In this document: positions 6,398 to 13,929 of the stretch, piece after piece
Numbering within the stretch: position 1 is the first letter of the stretch
Layout: the number at the start of each line of letters is the position of its first letter
Assembly (NCBI GenBank): GCA_035690495.1
Contig: DASSKK010000090.1
Location: 1 to 14,014 of the forward strand
Source of the DNA: DASSKK01 sp035690495
GTDB taxonomy: Bacteria; Actinomycetota; Actinomycetes; Propionibacteriales; Nocardioidaceae
Length of the DNA: 14,014 nucleotides
Direction of reading: 5' to 3'
The notes under the pieces: model-generated
The model's database searches: none
Seen by the model: only the letters and a program-made list of their open reading frames with translations
Told to the model about the DNA's origin: nothing
Program-made: the position numbers and the translations under genes

Positions 6398-6787
6398 TCA
6401 GTCGCGCGCGATCGCGGTGGACTGGACCTCGACGACGAGGCCGTCGATGAGGAGGCCGGCGACGACCGTGGCGCGGGCGGGCCGGTGAGAGCCGAACTCC
6501 TCCTCCCATGCCTTGTTGAACCCGGACAGGTGCTCGAGGTCGGGCACGAAGACGGTAGTAGTGACGACATCGTCGAGAGTGCCGCCCACGTCGGCGAGGA
6601 CGCGCGCGACGCGGTGCAGGGCGACCAGGGTCTGCTGGTAGGCGTCGCCGGGGGCGACGACCTGGTTGTCGTCATCGAGGGCGACCTGTCCTGCAACGAA
6701 CACGAACCCGTTGGCGATGGTGGCCTGCGAGTAGGGGAACAGAGCCGGGCCGAAGCTGGACGGGTTGACGATCTGGATGTCGCTCAT
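6398..6787 (-). CDS. ridA: RidA/YjgF-family enamine/imine deaminase
   Basis: A 129-residue single-domain protein, typical of the trimeric RidA family. Visible family features are YSQATIANGFVFVAGQ near the start and RPARATVVAG near the end, where the Arg that binds the carboxylate of the imino acid normally lies. RidA hydrolyses reactive 2-aminoacrylate and other imino acids to 2-oxo acids and ammonia. Placed before a D-amino acid dehydrogenase, it is well positioned to clear the imine product. The ATG at 6787 overlaps the racemase stop by four bases, with AGGAGTG upstream. The exact Rid subfamily cannot be set by eye. Confidence 0.88.
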   Translation of the reverse strand: MSDIQIVNPSSFGPALFPYSQATIANGFVFVAGQVALDDDNQVVAPGDAYQQTLVALHRVARVLADVGGTLDDVVTTTVFVPDLEHLSGFNKAWEEEFGSHRPARATVVAGLLIDGLVVEVQSTAIARD

Positions 6788-7566
6788 GAGGGGTTCACTC
6801 CTGTGCTTTCGTTCCAGTAGGTACCGTTGTACGTGCGGGGAGCGACTGCGTGATGGACGTAGTCGATGAACGAGGCCCAGTCGAAGACGGGGAGTCCGGT
6901 GGCGCCGCGGATCGCCGCGGAGTAGGGCGGAAGGTCGGAGCACTCCGAGACTATGGCTCCGAGGTCGGGATTGTTCTTGTGAAGCTGCCGCGCCCCGTCG
7001 ACGACCTCGCTGGCGAACCGGGCAGGGTCCATCTCACCGACCTCGTCGAGGATCACTTCCCGGAAGTGGTCAAGACCCTCGAGCCCTTGTATGACGATGC
7101 GGTCGGTGTTCGTGGACCCGACGCCCGCGAGAAGAGCGGGGGTGACCGCCTCCGAGTTCGCGCTGAGTATCCCGATGCGACGATTAGGCCCGACCATGCG
7201 GGTGACCATGTCCAGCTGGAGGAGGCTAGAAAGGAAGACCGGGACGTTCACCGCCGAAGAAACGGCATCCTGGAAGACGGCCATGAAGCCGCAGTTGGAG
7301 GTGATGGCGCGCACACCTTCGGTTTCGAGGTTCTTCGCGGCGGTGACGATGAGCTCGGTGAACTTCTCGCCGTCGCCGCGAAGGATGTCGGCGCCGATGA
7401 GACCCTCGACTTCGACGTACCGCATCGGGAAGTCGAAGGTGCCGGCGTGGTTGAGATCCCCGCGGACGAACGGGATGTTCCACTGGGCGCACAGCATCCC
7501 GATCGGGTAACCGTTGGCGATCTGGCCAGCCCGGGCGTAGATGATCCCGGGGACGTGCTTGCTCAT
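6784..7566 (-). CDS. Asp/Glu/hydantoin racemase-superfamily protein
   Basis: A 260-residue protein with the two-cysteine layout of cofactor-independent racemases. Cys92 is in ITSNCGFM and Cys209 in VSECSDLPPY. The pair would act as the two acid/base residues. The internal repeat-like halves, with PVFLSSLLQ after the first Cys and RRIGILSANS midway, fit the superfamily. Members include Asp, Glu and hydantoin racemases, maleate isomerase and arylmalonate decarboxylase, so racemase is the likely but not the only activity. The start overlaps the E3 stop (ATGA at 7563-7566) and the end overlaps ridA by four bases. With a D-specific dehydrogenase two genes later, L-to-D conversion of an amino acid is the natural reading. 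Confidence 0.8.
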   Translation of the reverse strand: MSKHVPGIIYARAGQIANGYPIGMLCAQWNIPFVRGDLNHAGTFDFPMRYVEVEGLIGADILRGDGEKFTELIVTAAKNLETEGVRAITSNCGFMAVFQDAVSSAVNVPVFLSSLLQLDMVTRMVGPNRRIGILSANSEAVTPALLAGVGSTNTDRIVIQGLEGLDHFREVILDEVGEMDPARFASEVVDGARQLHKNNPDLGAIVSECSDLPPYSAAIRGATGLPVFDWASFIDYVHHAVAPRTYNGTYWNESTGVNPS

Positions 7567-9014
7567 GCTGGCCCTCCTCCGCCGGTGTCGCGGCGCTTGA
7601 CTGCTGGCACGTGGATGGGGCGACCGAGGGCGACCAGAGCGGCTTCGTGGTGGACCTCCGCCATCGTCGGGTGGGCGTGGATGGTGTCGGCCAGGTCGTC
7701 GAGGTGCGCGGCCATCTCGATGGCGAGAGCGGCCTCGGCAATGAGTTCGCTGGCGTGCGGACCCACGATGGTCGTGCCAAGGACGATTCCGGTGGTCGCG
7801 TCGTGGACGTACTCGACGAACCCGATACTCTGGCCCATCGTTCGGGCTCGCCCCGAGGCGGAAATGGGGAACGTTGCGGTCGCCGCAGTATACCCGGCCG
7901 CGGCGGCCTCCGAGGACGAGAGGCCTACCTGGGCGACCTCGGGGTCGCTGAACACGACAGCGGGGATGGTCGCTGGGTCGAACAGCTCGGGATGGCCGGA
8001 GAGAACGGCAGCGGCGACGTGGCCTTCGGCGCTCGCCTTGTGCGCGAGTGCAGGGCCGGGAGTTATGTCGCCGATTGCCGCCACTCGCGTTGTGACTAGA
8101 AGGTCGGTGCCGACCTGGAGCCGACCGTCAGGCCCGGGTGCGATGTTGAGGGCTTCGAGGCCCAGGTCGTTAGTGTTCGGAGCGCGTCCGACCGCGACGA
8201 CAACCAGGTCAGCGTCGAGTTCGAGTGGTCCGTTGGCGCTTTCGACCTGTAGCTGCGTTCCGGTGTCACCGGTGACTTTGGAGTTGGTGAGGACCTCGAC
8301 GCCGAACTCCTTGACGTGCTTGGCGATGAGGTTGCCGACGTTGGCATCCATCGTTGGCAGGAGGGTTTCCTGTGCTTCAATGATGGTGACGTCAGACCCG
8401 AGCTTGGCCAGCGCGGTACCGAGTTCTACTCCGATGTACCCGCCCCCGACAACTGCGACCGACTTCGGGAGTTCGGTGAGCTCGAGGGTTTCCGTGGAGG
8501 ACACTATGCGCTTACCGTCGAAGGGTAGGTGCTTGAGTTCAACGGGCCGCGAGCCGGTCGCGATGATGCACGACTTGAACAGCAGGTGGGTGGGCGGCCG
8601 TTCGCGGTCGGTGACGAGCGCGCCCTGGTCGGAGCGGGTGAAGCGGAACCATCCGCGGCGGACGTCGACGCCAGCACGCTTGAGGAGTCCACGGACCCCG
8701 TGGTTGAGTCCGCCGACGACGTCGCGCTTCCAGTCCTGGAACTTGATCAAGTCGACGACCTCTGTGCCTACGGTGGGGGCGCCACGCTCGTGCCAGGCTG
8801 GCTGGGCGTACACGTGGGAGGCGAGTTCGATGAGTGCCTTCGACGGGATGCAGCCGACCCGGACACAGATTCCGCCCACGCCGTCCTCACCGTCGGCGTC
8901 GACGAGGACCACCCTGCGACCGAGTTGAGCGGCCGCGAGGGCGGCAACGTATCCGCCGGGGCCGCCACCGACGACGAGCAGGTCGACGCCTTCCGGCATC
9001 TCTCCAACAACCAT
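7563..9014 (-). CDS. lpdA: Dihydrolipoamide dehydrogenase (E3)
   Basis: A 483-residue flavoprotein that reoxidises the E2 lipoyl group using NAD+. The FAD motif is VVGGGPGGYVAA (residues 14-25). The redox disulfide is Cys50-Cys55 in GGICVRVGCIPSK, an unusual variant of the common GGTCLNVGCIPSK. The NAD motif VAVVGGGYIGVELG lies mid-protein. The C-terminal catalytic pair is His448 and Glu453 in HAHPTMAE. It starts 14 bases after the E2 stop with AGGAGA upstream. A dedicated E3 inside the operon makes the complex self-sufficient and independent of the housekeeping copy. Confidence 0.95.
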   Translation of the reverse strand: MVVGEMPEGVDLLVVGGGPGGYVAALAAAQLGRRVVLVDADGEDGVGGICVRVGCIPSKALIELASHVYAQPAWHERGAPTVGTEVVDLIKFQDWKRDVVGGLNHGVRGLLKRAGVDVRRGWFRFTRSDQGALVTDRERPPTHLLFKSCIIATGSRPVELKHLPFDGKRIVSSTETLELTELPKSVAVVGGGYIGVELGTALAKLGSDVTIIEAQETLLPTMDANVGNLIAKHVKEFGVEVLTNSKVTGDTGTQLQVESANGPLELDADLVVVAVGRAPNTNDLGLEALNIAPGPDGRLQVGTDLLVTTRVAAIGDITPGPALAHKASAEGHVAAAVLSGHPELFDPATIPAVVFSDPEVAQVGLSSSEAAAAGYTAATATFPISASGRARTMGQSIGFVEYVHDATTGIVLGTTIVGPHASELIAEAALAIEMAAHLDDLADTIHAHPTMAEVHHEAALVALGRPIHVPAVKRRDTGGGGPA

Positions 9015-9028
9015 GGGTGTGGGTTCTC

Positions 9029-10288
9029 CTAGGACAGCAGCAGCAGGGGCTGGGCAACCGCGTCTGCGACTGCGTTGACGAACTTGGCGAGATGGACGCC
9101 GTCGTTGATCCGATGGTCGGCGGCGACCACGATCGGCAGGACGGGGCGGACGACCGCCTGCCCTTCGACGGCGATGACCTTTTCGGTGATTCGGCCGAAG
9201 CCAGCGATGCCGACCTCGGGCGGCCGGATGATGGGGCTGCCCATCCAGGTGTCGAAGGATCCAAAGTTGGTGACCGTGAACGAGCCGCCTGTCAGCTCCT
9301 CGGTGGAGGCGGCGCGCGCGCGGGCCCGTCCGGCGAGCCGCTCAACCTCGACAGTCAGTTCGGTGAGGTTAAGAAGGTCGGCGTCGCGGATGACGGGGAC
9401 GATCAGCCCGTCGTCGGTCGCGGTTGCCATGCCGAGGTGGACGCCAGCGTACTTCGTGAGGGTTTCTGTCGTGGCGTCGTATGTGCCGTTTAGTGACGGC
9501 TGAATTGCTAGCGCCCGCATGACCGACCTTAGGAGCAGCGGGAACACGGAAAGACGGACGCCGTTCGCCTCGAAGGCTGGCTTGAGTGCAGCTTGCGCGG
9601 CTAGCAGGTTGGTCGCGTCGACCTCGCGGAATTCCGTGACGTGCGGGATAGTCAGCGCCTCGGTCATCGACCTCGCGATGGAGCGGCGCAGGCCGCGAAG
9701 CTCGACAACCTCGTCGGTCCGTGTGACCTTCCTACGCTCAGCTGGCGCGGCCTCAGCCGGAACCTGGGCCGACTCGTTGGCTTGGTTCGTGTTGTCGAGA
9801 TCGGTCTCGAGGATGCGGCCGTGAGGCCCGGTACCGCGGATGGCGGCCAGGTCGACGCCGCGCTGGACGGCGAGACGACGGGTGCGTGGGCTGGCCATCG
9901 GCCGCTTGCGTGGAGCGACCGGGTCAGATGTGCCAACGAGCACCACGGGCCCGACGGCGGTCGCGGCTCCGACGCCAGCGGCCACCTTTGGTCTGCGCTC
10001 GCTGGTGGTGGCTGCCGGTTCCACCGGCTCCTCGCGCAGAGCACCTGCGTCTCCGATGACGGCGAGAAGCTCGTCGACCTTGGCTACCTGGCCGGCCGCG
10101 ACGCATTGCTTGAGCAAGGTCCCCGTTGCCGGCGTCGGGATCTCGACGATGGACTTTTCGGTCTCAATTTGCACCATGGGTTCGTCCGCGGTGACGTAGT
10201 CACCGACATTGACGAGCCACTCGAGAATTTCGGCTTCGGCAAGGCCCTCGCCGACGTCCGGCATATGGAACTCGACGAGTTTGGTCAC
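9029..10288 (-). CDS. pdhC: 2-oxo acid dehydrogenase E2, lipoyl acyltransferase
   Basis: A 419-residue protein with three domains in order. A single lipoyl domain covers about 3-79, with the lipoylated Lys45 in IETEKSIVE. The peripheral subunit-binding domain covers about 131-165 (ASPRTRRLAVQRGVDL, then GTGPHGRI). The catalytic acyltransferase core covers about 190-419 and ends with the active-site DHRINDG (His392, Asp396). It carries the acyl group from E1 to CoA and forms the core of the complex. The GTG at 10288 is chosen because it overlaps the E1 beta stop as GTGA, has GGAGG eight bases upstream and sits right at the lipoyl domain. The acyl specificity (acetyl, propionyl or branched) cannot be read, so the pdh symbol reflects family type only. 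Confidence 0.93.
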   Translation of the reverse strand: MTKLVEFHMPDVGEGLAEAEILEWLVNVGDYVTADEPMVQIETEKSIVEIPTPATGTLLKQCVAAGQVAKVDELLAVIGDAGALREEPVEPAATTSERRPKVAAGVGAATAVGPVVLVGTSDPVAPRKRPMASPRTRRLAVQRGVDLAAIRGTGPHGRILETDLDNTNQANESAQVPAEAAPAERRKVTRTDEVVELRGLRRSIARSMTEALTIPHVTEFREVDATNLLAAQAALKPAFEANGVRLSVFPLLLRSVMRALAIQPSLNGTYDATTETLTKYAGVHLGMATATDDGLIVPVIRDADLLNLTELTVEVERLAGRARARAASTEELTGGSFTVTNFGSFDTWMGSPIIRPPEVGIAGFGRITEKVIAVEGQAVVRPVLPIVVAADHRINDGVHLAKFVNAVADAVAQPLLLLS

Positions 10289-11268
10289 GGCGCGACCTCC
10301 ATGAGGGCCCGGACCTCTCGGATGACACGCGCTTGGCTGGGCACGTACGCGTCCTCGATGCCGGCAAGGGGGTACGGGGTGTCGGGGGCAGTGATGCGGC
10401 GTATCGGTGCGAGTAGGTCGTAGAAGCACTCCTGCTGGATGGTTGCGGCGAGTTCCGAGCCGTACCCGCCGGTCAGCGGCGCCTCGTGGAGGACGACGGC
10501 CCGGCCGGTCGCGGCGACGGCCGCGCCGACGCCTTGGACATCGAGCGGCACGAGGGAGCGCAGATCGAGGATCTGGGCGCTGATCCCGTCTTCGGCGAGC
10601 TCGTCGGCGGCCTTCACTGCGAGCTGCACGGCGGCCGACCAGGCGACGATGGTGACGTCGGTTCCTTCACGGACGACCTGCGACTTTCCGATGGGAACGG
10701 TGTATCGCTCATCCGGGACCTCGTCGCGCTGGAGCCGGTATCCCTTCAGCGGCTCTAGGTAGAGAACGGGGTCGTCGGTGTCGAGGGCCGCGTTGAGCAG
10801 ACCTTTCGCGTCGTACGCGGTCGAGGGGGCGACGACTTTGAGGCCCGGACAGTGGGCGTAGAGCGCCTCGAATGCGTCGGAGTGGAGTTCAGGGGTGCGG
10901 ACGCCACCACCGAACGGGGCCCGGATGACCATCGGGACCGAGTGCCGGCCCGCAGACCGGTATCGGAGTCGGGCGACCTGCTGGCCGATCTGGTGGAAAG
11001 CCTGGTGGCCGAAGCCGAGAAACTGAATTTCGACAACCGGCCGCATGCCGCTCATCGCGAGACCGAGGCCAGCGCCGACGATGACGCCCTCGGCGAGCGG
11101 CATGTCGATGACGCGCTCGCTTCCGAACTTGGCCTGCAGGCCCTCGGTGGCTCGAAACACGCCGCCGAGCAGGCCGACGTCCTCACCGATCACCATGACG
11201 CGCTCGTCACGGGACATCTCGTCGGCGAGCGTTCCGCGGATGGACTCGATCATGGTCTTGATACCCAC
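10285..11268 (-). CDS. pdhB: 2-oxo acid dehydrogenase E1 component, beta subunit
   Basis: A 327-residue transketolase-like subunit, normal length. The N-terminal pyrimidine-binding domain carries the conserved Glu60 in MPLAEGVIVGAG, which activates thiamine diphosphate. IRAPFGGGVRTPELHSDAFEAL and the PGLKVVAPSTAYDAKGLL region match Gram-positive PdhB proteins more than typical branched-chain E1 beta. The C-terminal transketolase domain follows. The GTG at 11268 lies three bases after the E1 alpha stop, with GAGG upstream. It pairs with the alpha subunit as an alpha2-beta2 E1. Most actinobacteria run their housekeeping PDH with a one-chain AceE, so an alpha/beta E1 here points to a special-purpose complex. 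Confidence 0.93.
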   Translation of the reverse strand: MGIKTMIESIRGTLADEMSRDERVMVIGEDVGLLGGVFRATEGLQAKFGSERVIDMPLAEGVIVGAGLGLAMSGMRPVVEIQFLGFGHQAFHQIGQQVARLRYRSAGRHSVPMVIRAPFGGGVRTPELHSDAFEALYAHCPGLKVVAPSTAYDAKGLLNAALDTDDPVLYLEPLKGYRLQRDEVPDERYTVPIGKSQVVREGTDVTIVAWSAAVQLAVKAADELAEDGISAQILDLRSLVPLDVQGVGAAVAATGRAVVLHEAPLTGGYGSELAATIQQECFYDLLAPIRRITAPDTPYPLAGIEDAYVPSQARVIREVRALMEVAP

Positions 11269-11271
11269 AGC

Positions 11272-12342
11272 TCAGACCTCCTGGATCTGGAGCCAGGCGT
11301 CGCGCTGGGCGTCGAAGCGCGCGAACGTCTCGGCGTACACGTGGTCGAAGAGGGTGTCGGGACCCGGCGCGGGGGTGCTCTGGGCGACACCGATGGCACG
11401 GTTAACCTCGGCGGCGCACCGCTCAACGATCTGTGCATAGCCGTCGTCATCCAGGGCACCCTTGCTACGCAGGTACGCCTCGACCCTCTCGATCGGGTCG
11501 GTGCCGGCCCAAACCTCGTGGTCGGCGTCAGTGACGTACTTTGTCGGGTCGTCGGCGGTGTTGTGTGCGCCGGCACGCCAGGTGAGTGACTCGATGAGGG
11601 TCGGGCCCTCGCCGACACGGGCACGCTCGACCGCTTCGGTCATCACGGCGTTCACCGCGAGCAGGTCGTTACCGTCGACGTAGGCACCGTGAATGCCATA
11701 ACCGGCGGCACGGTCAGCGAATGTGCGAGCAGCCGTCTGCTTAGCGCGCGGGGTGCTGATTGCCCAGCCGTTGTTCTGCAAGAAGAAGATGACTGGCGCC
11801 TTAGTGACGCCCGCGAGGTTGAGCGACTCGTGGAAGTCACCCTCTGAGGAAGCGCCGTCACCGACAAACGTGGCGACAACGCCGTCGAGGCCCTGCTTCT
11901 TCAGACCCCACGCGACCCCGACCGCCTGCGGCAGCTGGGCGGCGAGCGAGATCTGGATCGGGAGGATGTTGACGTCGTCGGGAATGACACAGCCGCTCGG
12001 GTGCCCCATGAAATACAGCGCGAAGTTCTCCAAGGGCATGCCGTGCCGGAGGATCGCAGGCAGCTCACGGTATTGCGGCGCGATCCAGTCACGCATGGGG
12101 TCCAGTGCTGAAGCAGCACCCGTGACAGATGCTTCCTGGCCCCGCACGGAAGAGAACGTCCCGAATCTGCCCTGCCGTTGGAGACTGATCGCCTTCTCGT
12201 CGAAGGTCCGCGCCAGCGCCATCCACTCGAAGGCCTCAAGGGCCGCGGCATCGGACATCGCGGTCTCGGCGAGCAGCGTACCGGAAACGTCCAACATCCG
12301 GCTGGGCTCGACCCCTTCATGGGGGGGCGCAAACCTCGTCAT
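11272..12342 (-). CDS. pdhA: 2-oxo acid dehydrogenase E1 component, alpha subunit
   Basis: A 356-residue thiamine diphosphate enzyme subunit, first gene of the operon. The ThDP/Mg motif runs from VGDGASSEGDFHE (Gly161-Asp-Gly) to QNNGWAIS (Asn190-Asn191). RQGRFGTF, DWIAPQYREL and the C-terminal phosphorylation-loop-like RAGAHNTADDPTKY are typical of PdhA/BkdA-type alpha subunits. It decarboxylates a 2-oxo acid and passes the acyl group to E2 lipoate. The ATG at 12342 is chosen because AAGGGTGA lies about seven bases upstream. The frame runs open to 12489, but those residues lack family similarity. Pyruvate, branched-chain or other 2-oxo acids are all possible substrates; overall similarity favours the Gram-positive PDH type. 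Confidence 0.93.
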   Translation of the reverse strand: MTRFAPPHEGVEPSRMLDVSGTLLAETAMSDAAALEAFEWMALARTFDEKAISLQRQGRFGTFSSVRGQEASVTGAASALDPMRDWIAPQYRELPAILRHGMPLENFALYFMGHPSGCVIPDDVNILPIQISLAAQLPQAVGVAWGLKKQGLDGVVATFVGDGASSEGDFHESLNLAGVTKAPVIFFLQNNGWAISTPRAKQTAARTFADRAAGYGIHGAYVDGNDLLAVNAVMTEAVERARVGEGPTLIESLTWRAGAHNTADDPTKYVTDADHEVWAGTDPIERVEAYLRSKGALDDDGYAQIVERCAAEVNRAIGVAQSTPAPGPDTLFDHVYAETFARFDAQRDAWLQIQEV

Positions 12343-12362
12343 GCATTCACCCTTGCATGCAT
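12341..12362. promoter_or_regulatory. Candidate operator and ribosome site ahead of the catabolic operon
   Basis: The forward strand has ATGCA (12341-12345), an 8-base spacer, then TGCAT within TTGCATGCAT (12353-12362). The arms are inverted repeats of each other. TTGCAT is also the half-site of the perfect palindrome in the gntR promoter (862-875). The reverse-strand ribosome site AAGGGTGA (12347-12354) lies inside it, so a bound regulator would block expression of the first gene. No convincing -10/-35 pair was found nearby. Confidence 0.4.
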
Positions 12363-12499
12363 CAATGGATGTTGGCAAGGCCGGCGGGCCTGGCTTCTCC
12401 AAATTGGCCTGGGCTAAGCCTGAATCCGTGGAGTCGCTGGCGTGGCGGGCCTCGTAGCGCCCGTTGTGAAGATCCGCGTGCGCAGGCATGGCGAGTTGC
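12363..12499. other. Operon leader between the IS3 element and pdhA
   Basis: About 137 bases that must contain the operon promoter, unless transcription comes from the IS3 element itself. A reverse-strand open frame crosses it in phase with pdhA from 12489 but has no family similarity. I see no riboswitch or attenuator hairpin that I can support. Confidence 0.4.
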
Positions 12500-12544
12500 T
12501 GGTCTGGGCCGCCTCGCGCTTTCCGGACACTGATTTAGTGTGGT

Positions 12545-13423
12545 TTACGCGGCTTGTGAGCCATTAGTGTACTCGTTGTAGGCCTCCTCGGGGGTTCGAT
12601 AGCCGAGTCCCGAGTGGAGACGTTTCCTATTGTAGCGGAATTCGATGTAGCGTGTCACGTCCTTACGGGCGTGTTCTCGGGTGGGGTACTCGGTCCTGTT
12701 GACACGCTCGACTTTGACGGCAGCATTGAACGATTCCGCCATCGCATTATCGTAACAAACGCCGGTCCTGCCTACCGAGCGCTTCAAGTCGTACTTCTTC
12801 GCGGCCCGAGCAAACTCGTCAGACATATATTGTGTTCCGCGATCCGAGTGGAATATTCCGCCGGTAATGTCGTAGCGGTCCGCCGCCAAATCCAGGGCTT
12901 CAACGATCAGCGGGGTGCGCATGTGGTCGGCCATCGCGTATCCGATGCACGCCTTGGTCGCGCAGTCGATGACCGTGGCCAGATAGAGCCAGCCCTCCCA
13001 CGTCCTCAGGTACGTAATATCGGCCACCAGCTTCTTCCCCGGCGCGTCGGCGGTGAAGTCCCGGTTGACCAGGTCCGGCACGGACGCGGCATCGCCGGGG
13101 GTGGTGGTCGTGGGCCTCCAGGGACGCGGCTGGCAGGGCTCCAGGCCCAGCTTGCGCATCAGCGCACGAACCAGCTTAAGCCCGGCAGGGATGCCCGAGC
13201 GGGCCAGCACGGCGTGGATGCGCCGGTAGCCGTAGGTGCCGTCGGAGTCGGTGAAGATCGCCGCGATCACCACCTCCAGCTCCGCACGCCGCTGCGCGGT
13301 GGCCGAGGCCGGCCGCGAGCGCCACTCGTAGAACCCCGAGGAGGACACCTGTGCCCAGACGAACATCCAGCTCAGCGGGTAGTTGTCCTTCTCGCCGTCG
13401 ATGAACTCGTACTTCGCGCTCAC
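12545..13423 (-). CDS. IS3-family transposase OrfB (integrase domain)
   Basis: A 292-codon frame with an rve/DDE integrase domain. Catalytic residues are the Asp in LVADITYLRTW, the Asp in FHSDRGTQYMS and the Glu in NAMAESFNAAVK. An N-terminal HTH_21-like region holds YGYRRIHAVLARSG. It begins with a GTG overlapping the OrfA stop (GTGA). The active enzyme is probably the OrfAB fusion made by -1 frameshifting at 13453-13459: the OrfB frame is open from that point onward. It is normal in length and all catalytic residues are present. Confidence 0.92.
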   Translation of the reverse strand: MSAKYEFIDGEKDNYPLSWMFVWAQVSSSGFYEWRSRPASATAQRRAELEVVIAAIFTDSDGTYGYRRIHAVLARSGIPAGLKLVRALMRKLGLEPCQPRPWRPTTTTPGDAASVPDLVNRDFTADAPGKKLVADITYLRTWEGWLYLATVIDCATKACIGYAMADHMRTPLIVEALDLAADRYDITGGIFHSDRGTQYMSDEFARAAKKYDLKRSVGRTGVCYDNAMAESFNAAVKVERVNRTEYPTREHARKDVTRYIEFRYNRKRLHSGLGYRTPEEAYNEYTNGSQAA

Positions 13424-13710
13424 CGATGCTCCTGGGCGAAGAAGGCCGCCGCTTTTTTTAGGAACTCTTTTTCCATCCGCAGTTCACGGTTTTCTGCTTC
13501 GAGTTCCTTCAGTCGGGCACGCTCGGATATCGCTAACGGCGGCTCCTCACCCGCGTGCGCTTTCCGGTACTTGTCCACCCAGTTGCCGAGAGTTCCAGCA
13601 TTGACATTGATCTCACGGGCCACATCGGCGATAGGCCGCGAGGACTCGATGACCATCTTCACCGCTTCTTCCTTGAAAGCAGCAGTGAACTTCTTTCGCT
13701 TTTCGACCAT
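13420..13710 (-). CDS. IS3-family transposase OrfA (helix-turn-helix)
   Basis: A 96-residue protein with an HTH_Tnp_1 domain (FTAAFKEEAVKMV, then IADVAREINVNAGTLGNWV). A leucine-zipper-like coil follows (LKELEAENRELRMEKEFL). It binds the element's ends and forms multimers with OrfAB. The ATG at 13710 matches the usual family start; a longer open frame to 13884 lies outside the element's end and is rejected. A7 near its 3' end is a likely frameshift site. Confidence 0.92.
   Translation of the reverse strand: MVEKRKKFTAAFKEEAVKMVIESSRPIADVAREINVNAGTLGNWVDKYRKAHAGEEPPLAISERARLKELEAENRELRMEKEFLKKAAAFFAQEHR
13453..13459 (-). other. Programmed -1 frameshift site (A7) in the IS3 transposase
   Basis: On the reverse strand OrfA reads CTA AAA AAA GCG, giving an A-AAA-AAA slippery heptamer. 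OrfB is in the -1 frame relative to OrfA, and that frame is open from this site through the OrfB start. This is the standard arrangement by which IS3 elements make the OrfAB transposase. Confidence 0.75.
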
Positions 13711-13779
13711 GATTGCGGTCCTCCATTTCCCCGAATGGACCTTATAAGGCCCTCTCTCCGGAAAACGGGAGGCACGCCA

Positions 13780-13929
13780 CAGAAACTGCGAGGTGTTGAG
13801 TACCGATGCGCGGCGGGTTGGCGGACTGGTTCGTAGTAGCGACGAAGCGCCCGTAATGGGCGTGGAGCGAAGAGGCCAGACCATCGTGATCTGTTCGTCG
13901 GGTCAACCACCTTGGTGGGAGGAGCCGCG
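13780..13929 (+). other. Probable group II intron RNA segment before the intron-encoded protein
   Basis: 150 bases between the IS3 left end and the reverse transcriptase start. The GTAGTAGCGACGAAGCG and GGGCGTGGAGCGAAG-type sequence resembles the structured RNA that precedes intron proteins. A complete intron normally has several hundred bases of domains I-III here, so most of the 5' part seems to be missing or displaced by the IS3 insertion. This is an inference from length and resemblance, not a folded model. Confidence 0.45.

Larger units (their letters stand above)
12500..13779 (-). mobile_element. IS3-family insertion sequence, complete
   Basis: Two overlapping transposase frames lie between imperfect inverted ends. 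The right end (forward strand from 12500) reads TGGTCTGGGCC, then GCCTCGCGCTTTCCGGACA. The left end, read on the reverse strand from 13779, is TGGCGTGCCTC-CCGTTTTCCGGAGA. The GCCTC..CG.TTTCCGGA core is shared. The exact right boundary could be 12500 or 12505. I could not find a convincing target duplication at either choice. The right end is clearly related to the IS3 end at 98-138. Confidence 0.85.

Noticed and set aside
6850..8928. 692-codon forward open frame
   Set aside because: It lies opposite the racemase and E3 genes, which carry full active-site motifs. Its composition (Ser/Arg/Thr-rich) and lack of domains mark it as an antisense artefact.
12343..12489. 49-residue N-terminal extension of E1 alpha
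   Set aside because: It lacks similarity to E1 alpha proteins, and a good ribosome site precedes the internal ATG at 12342.
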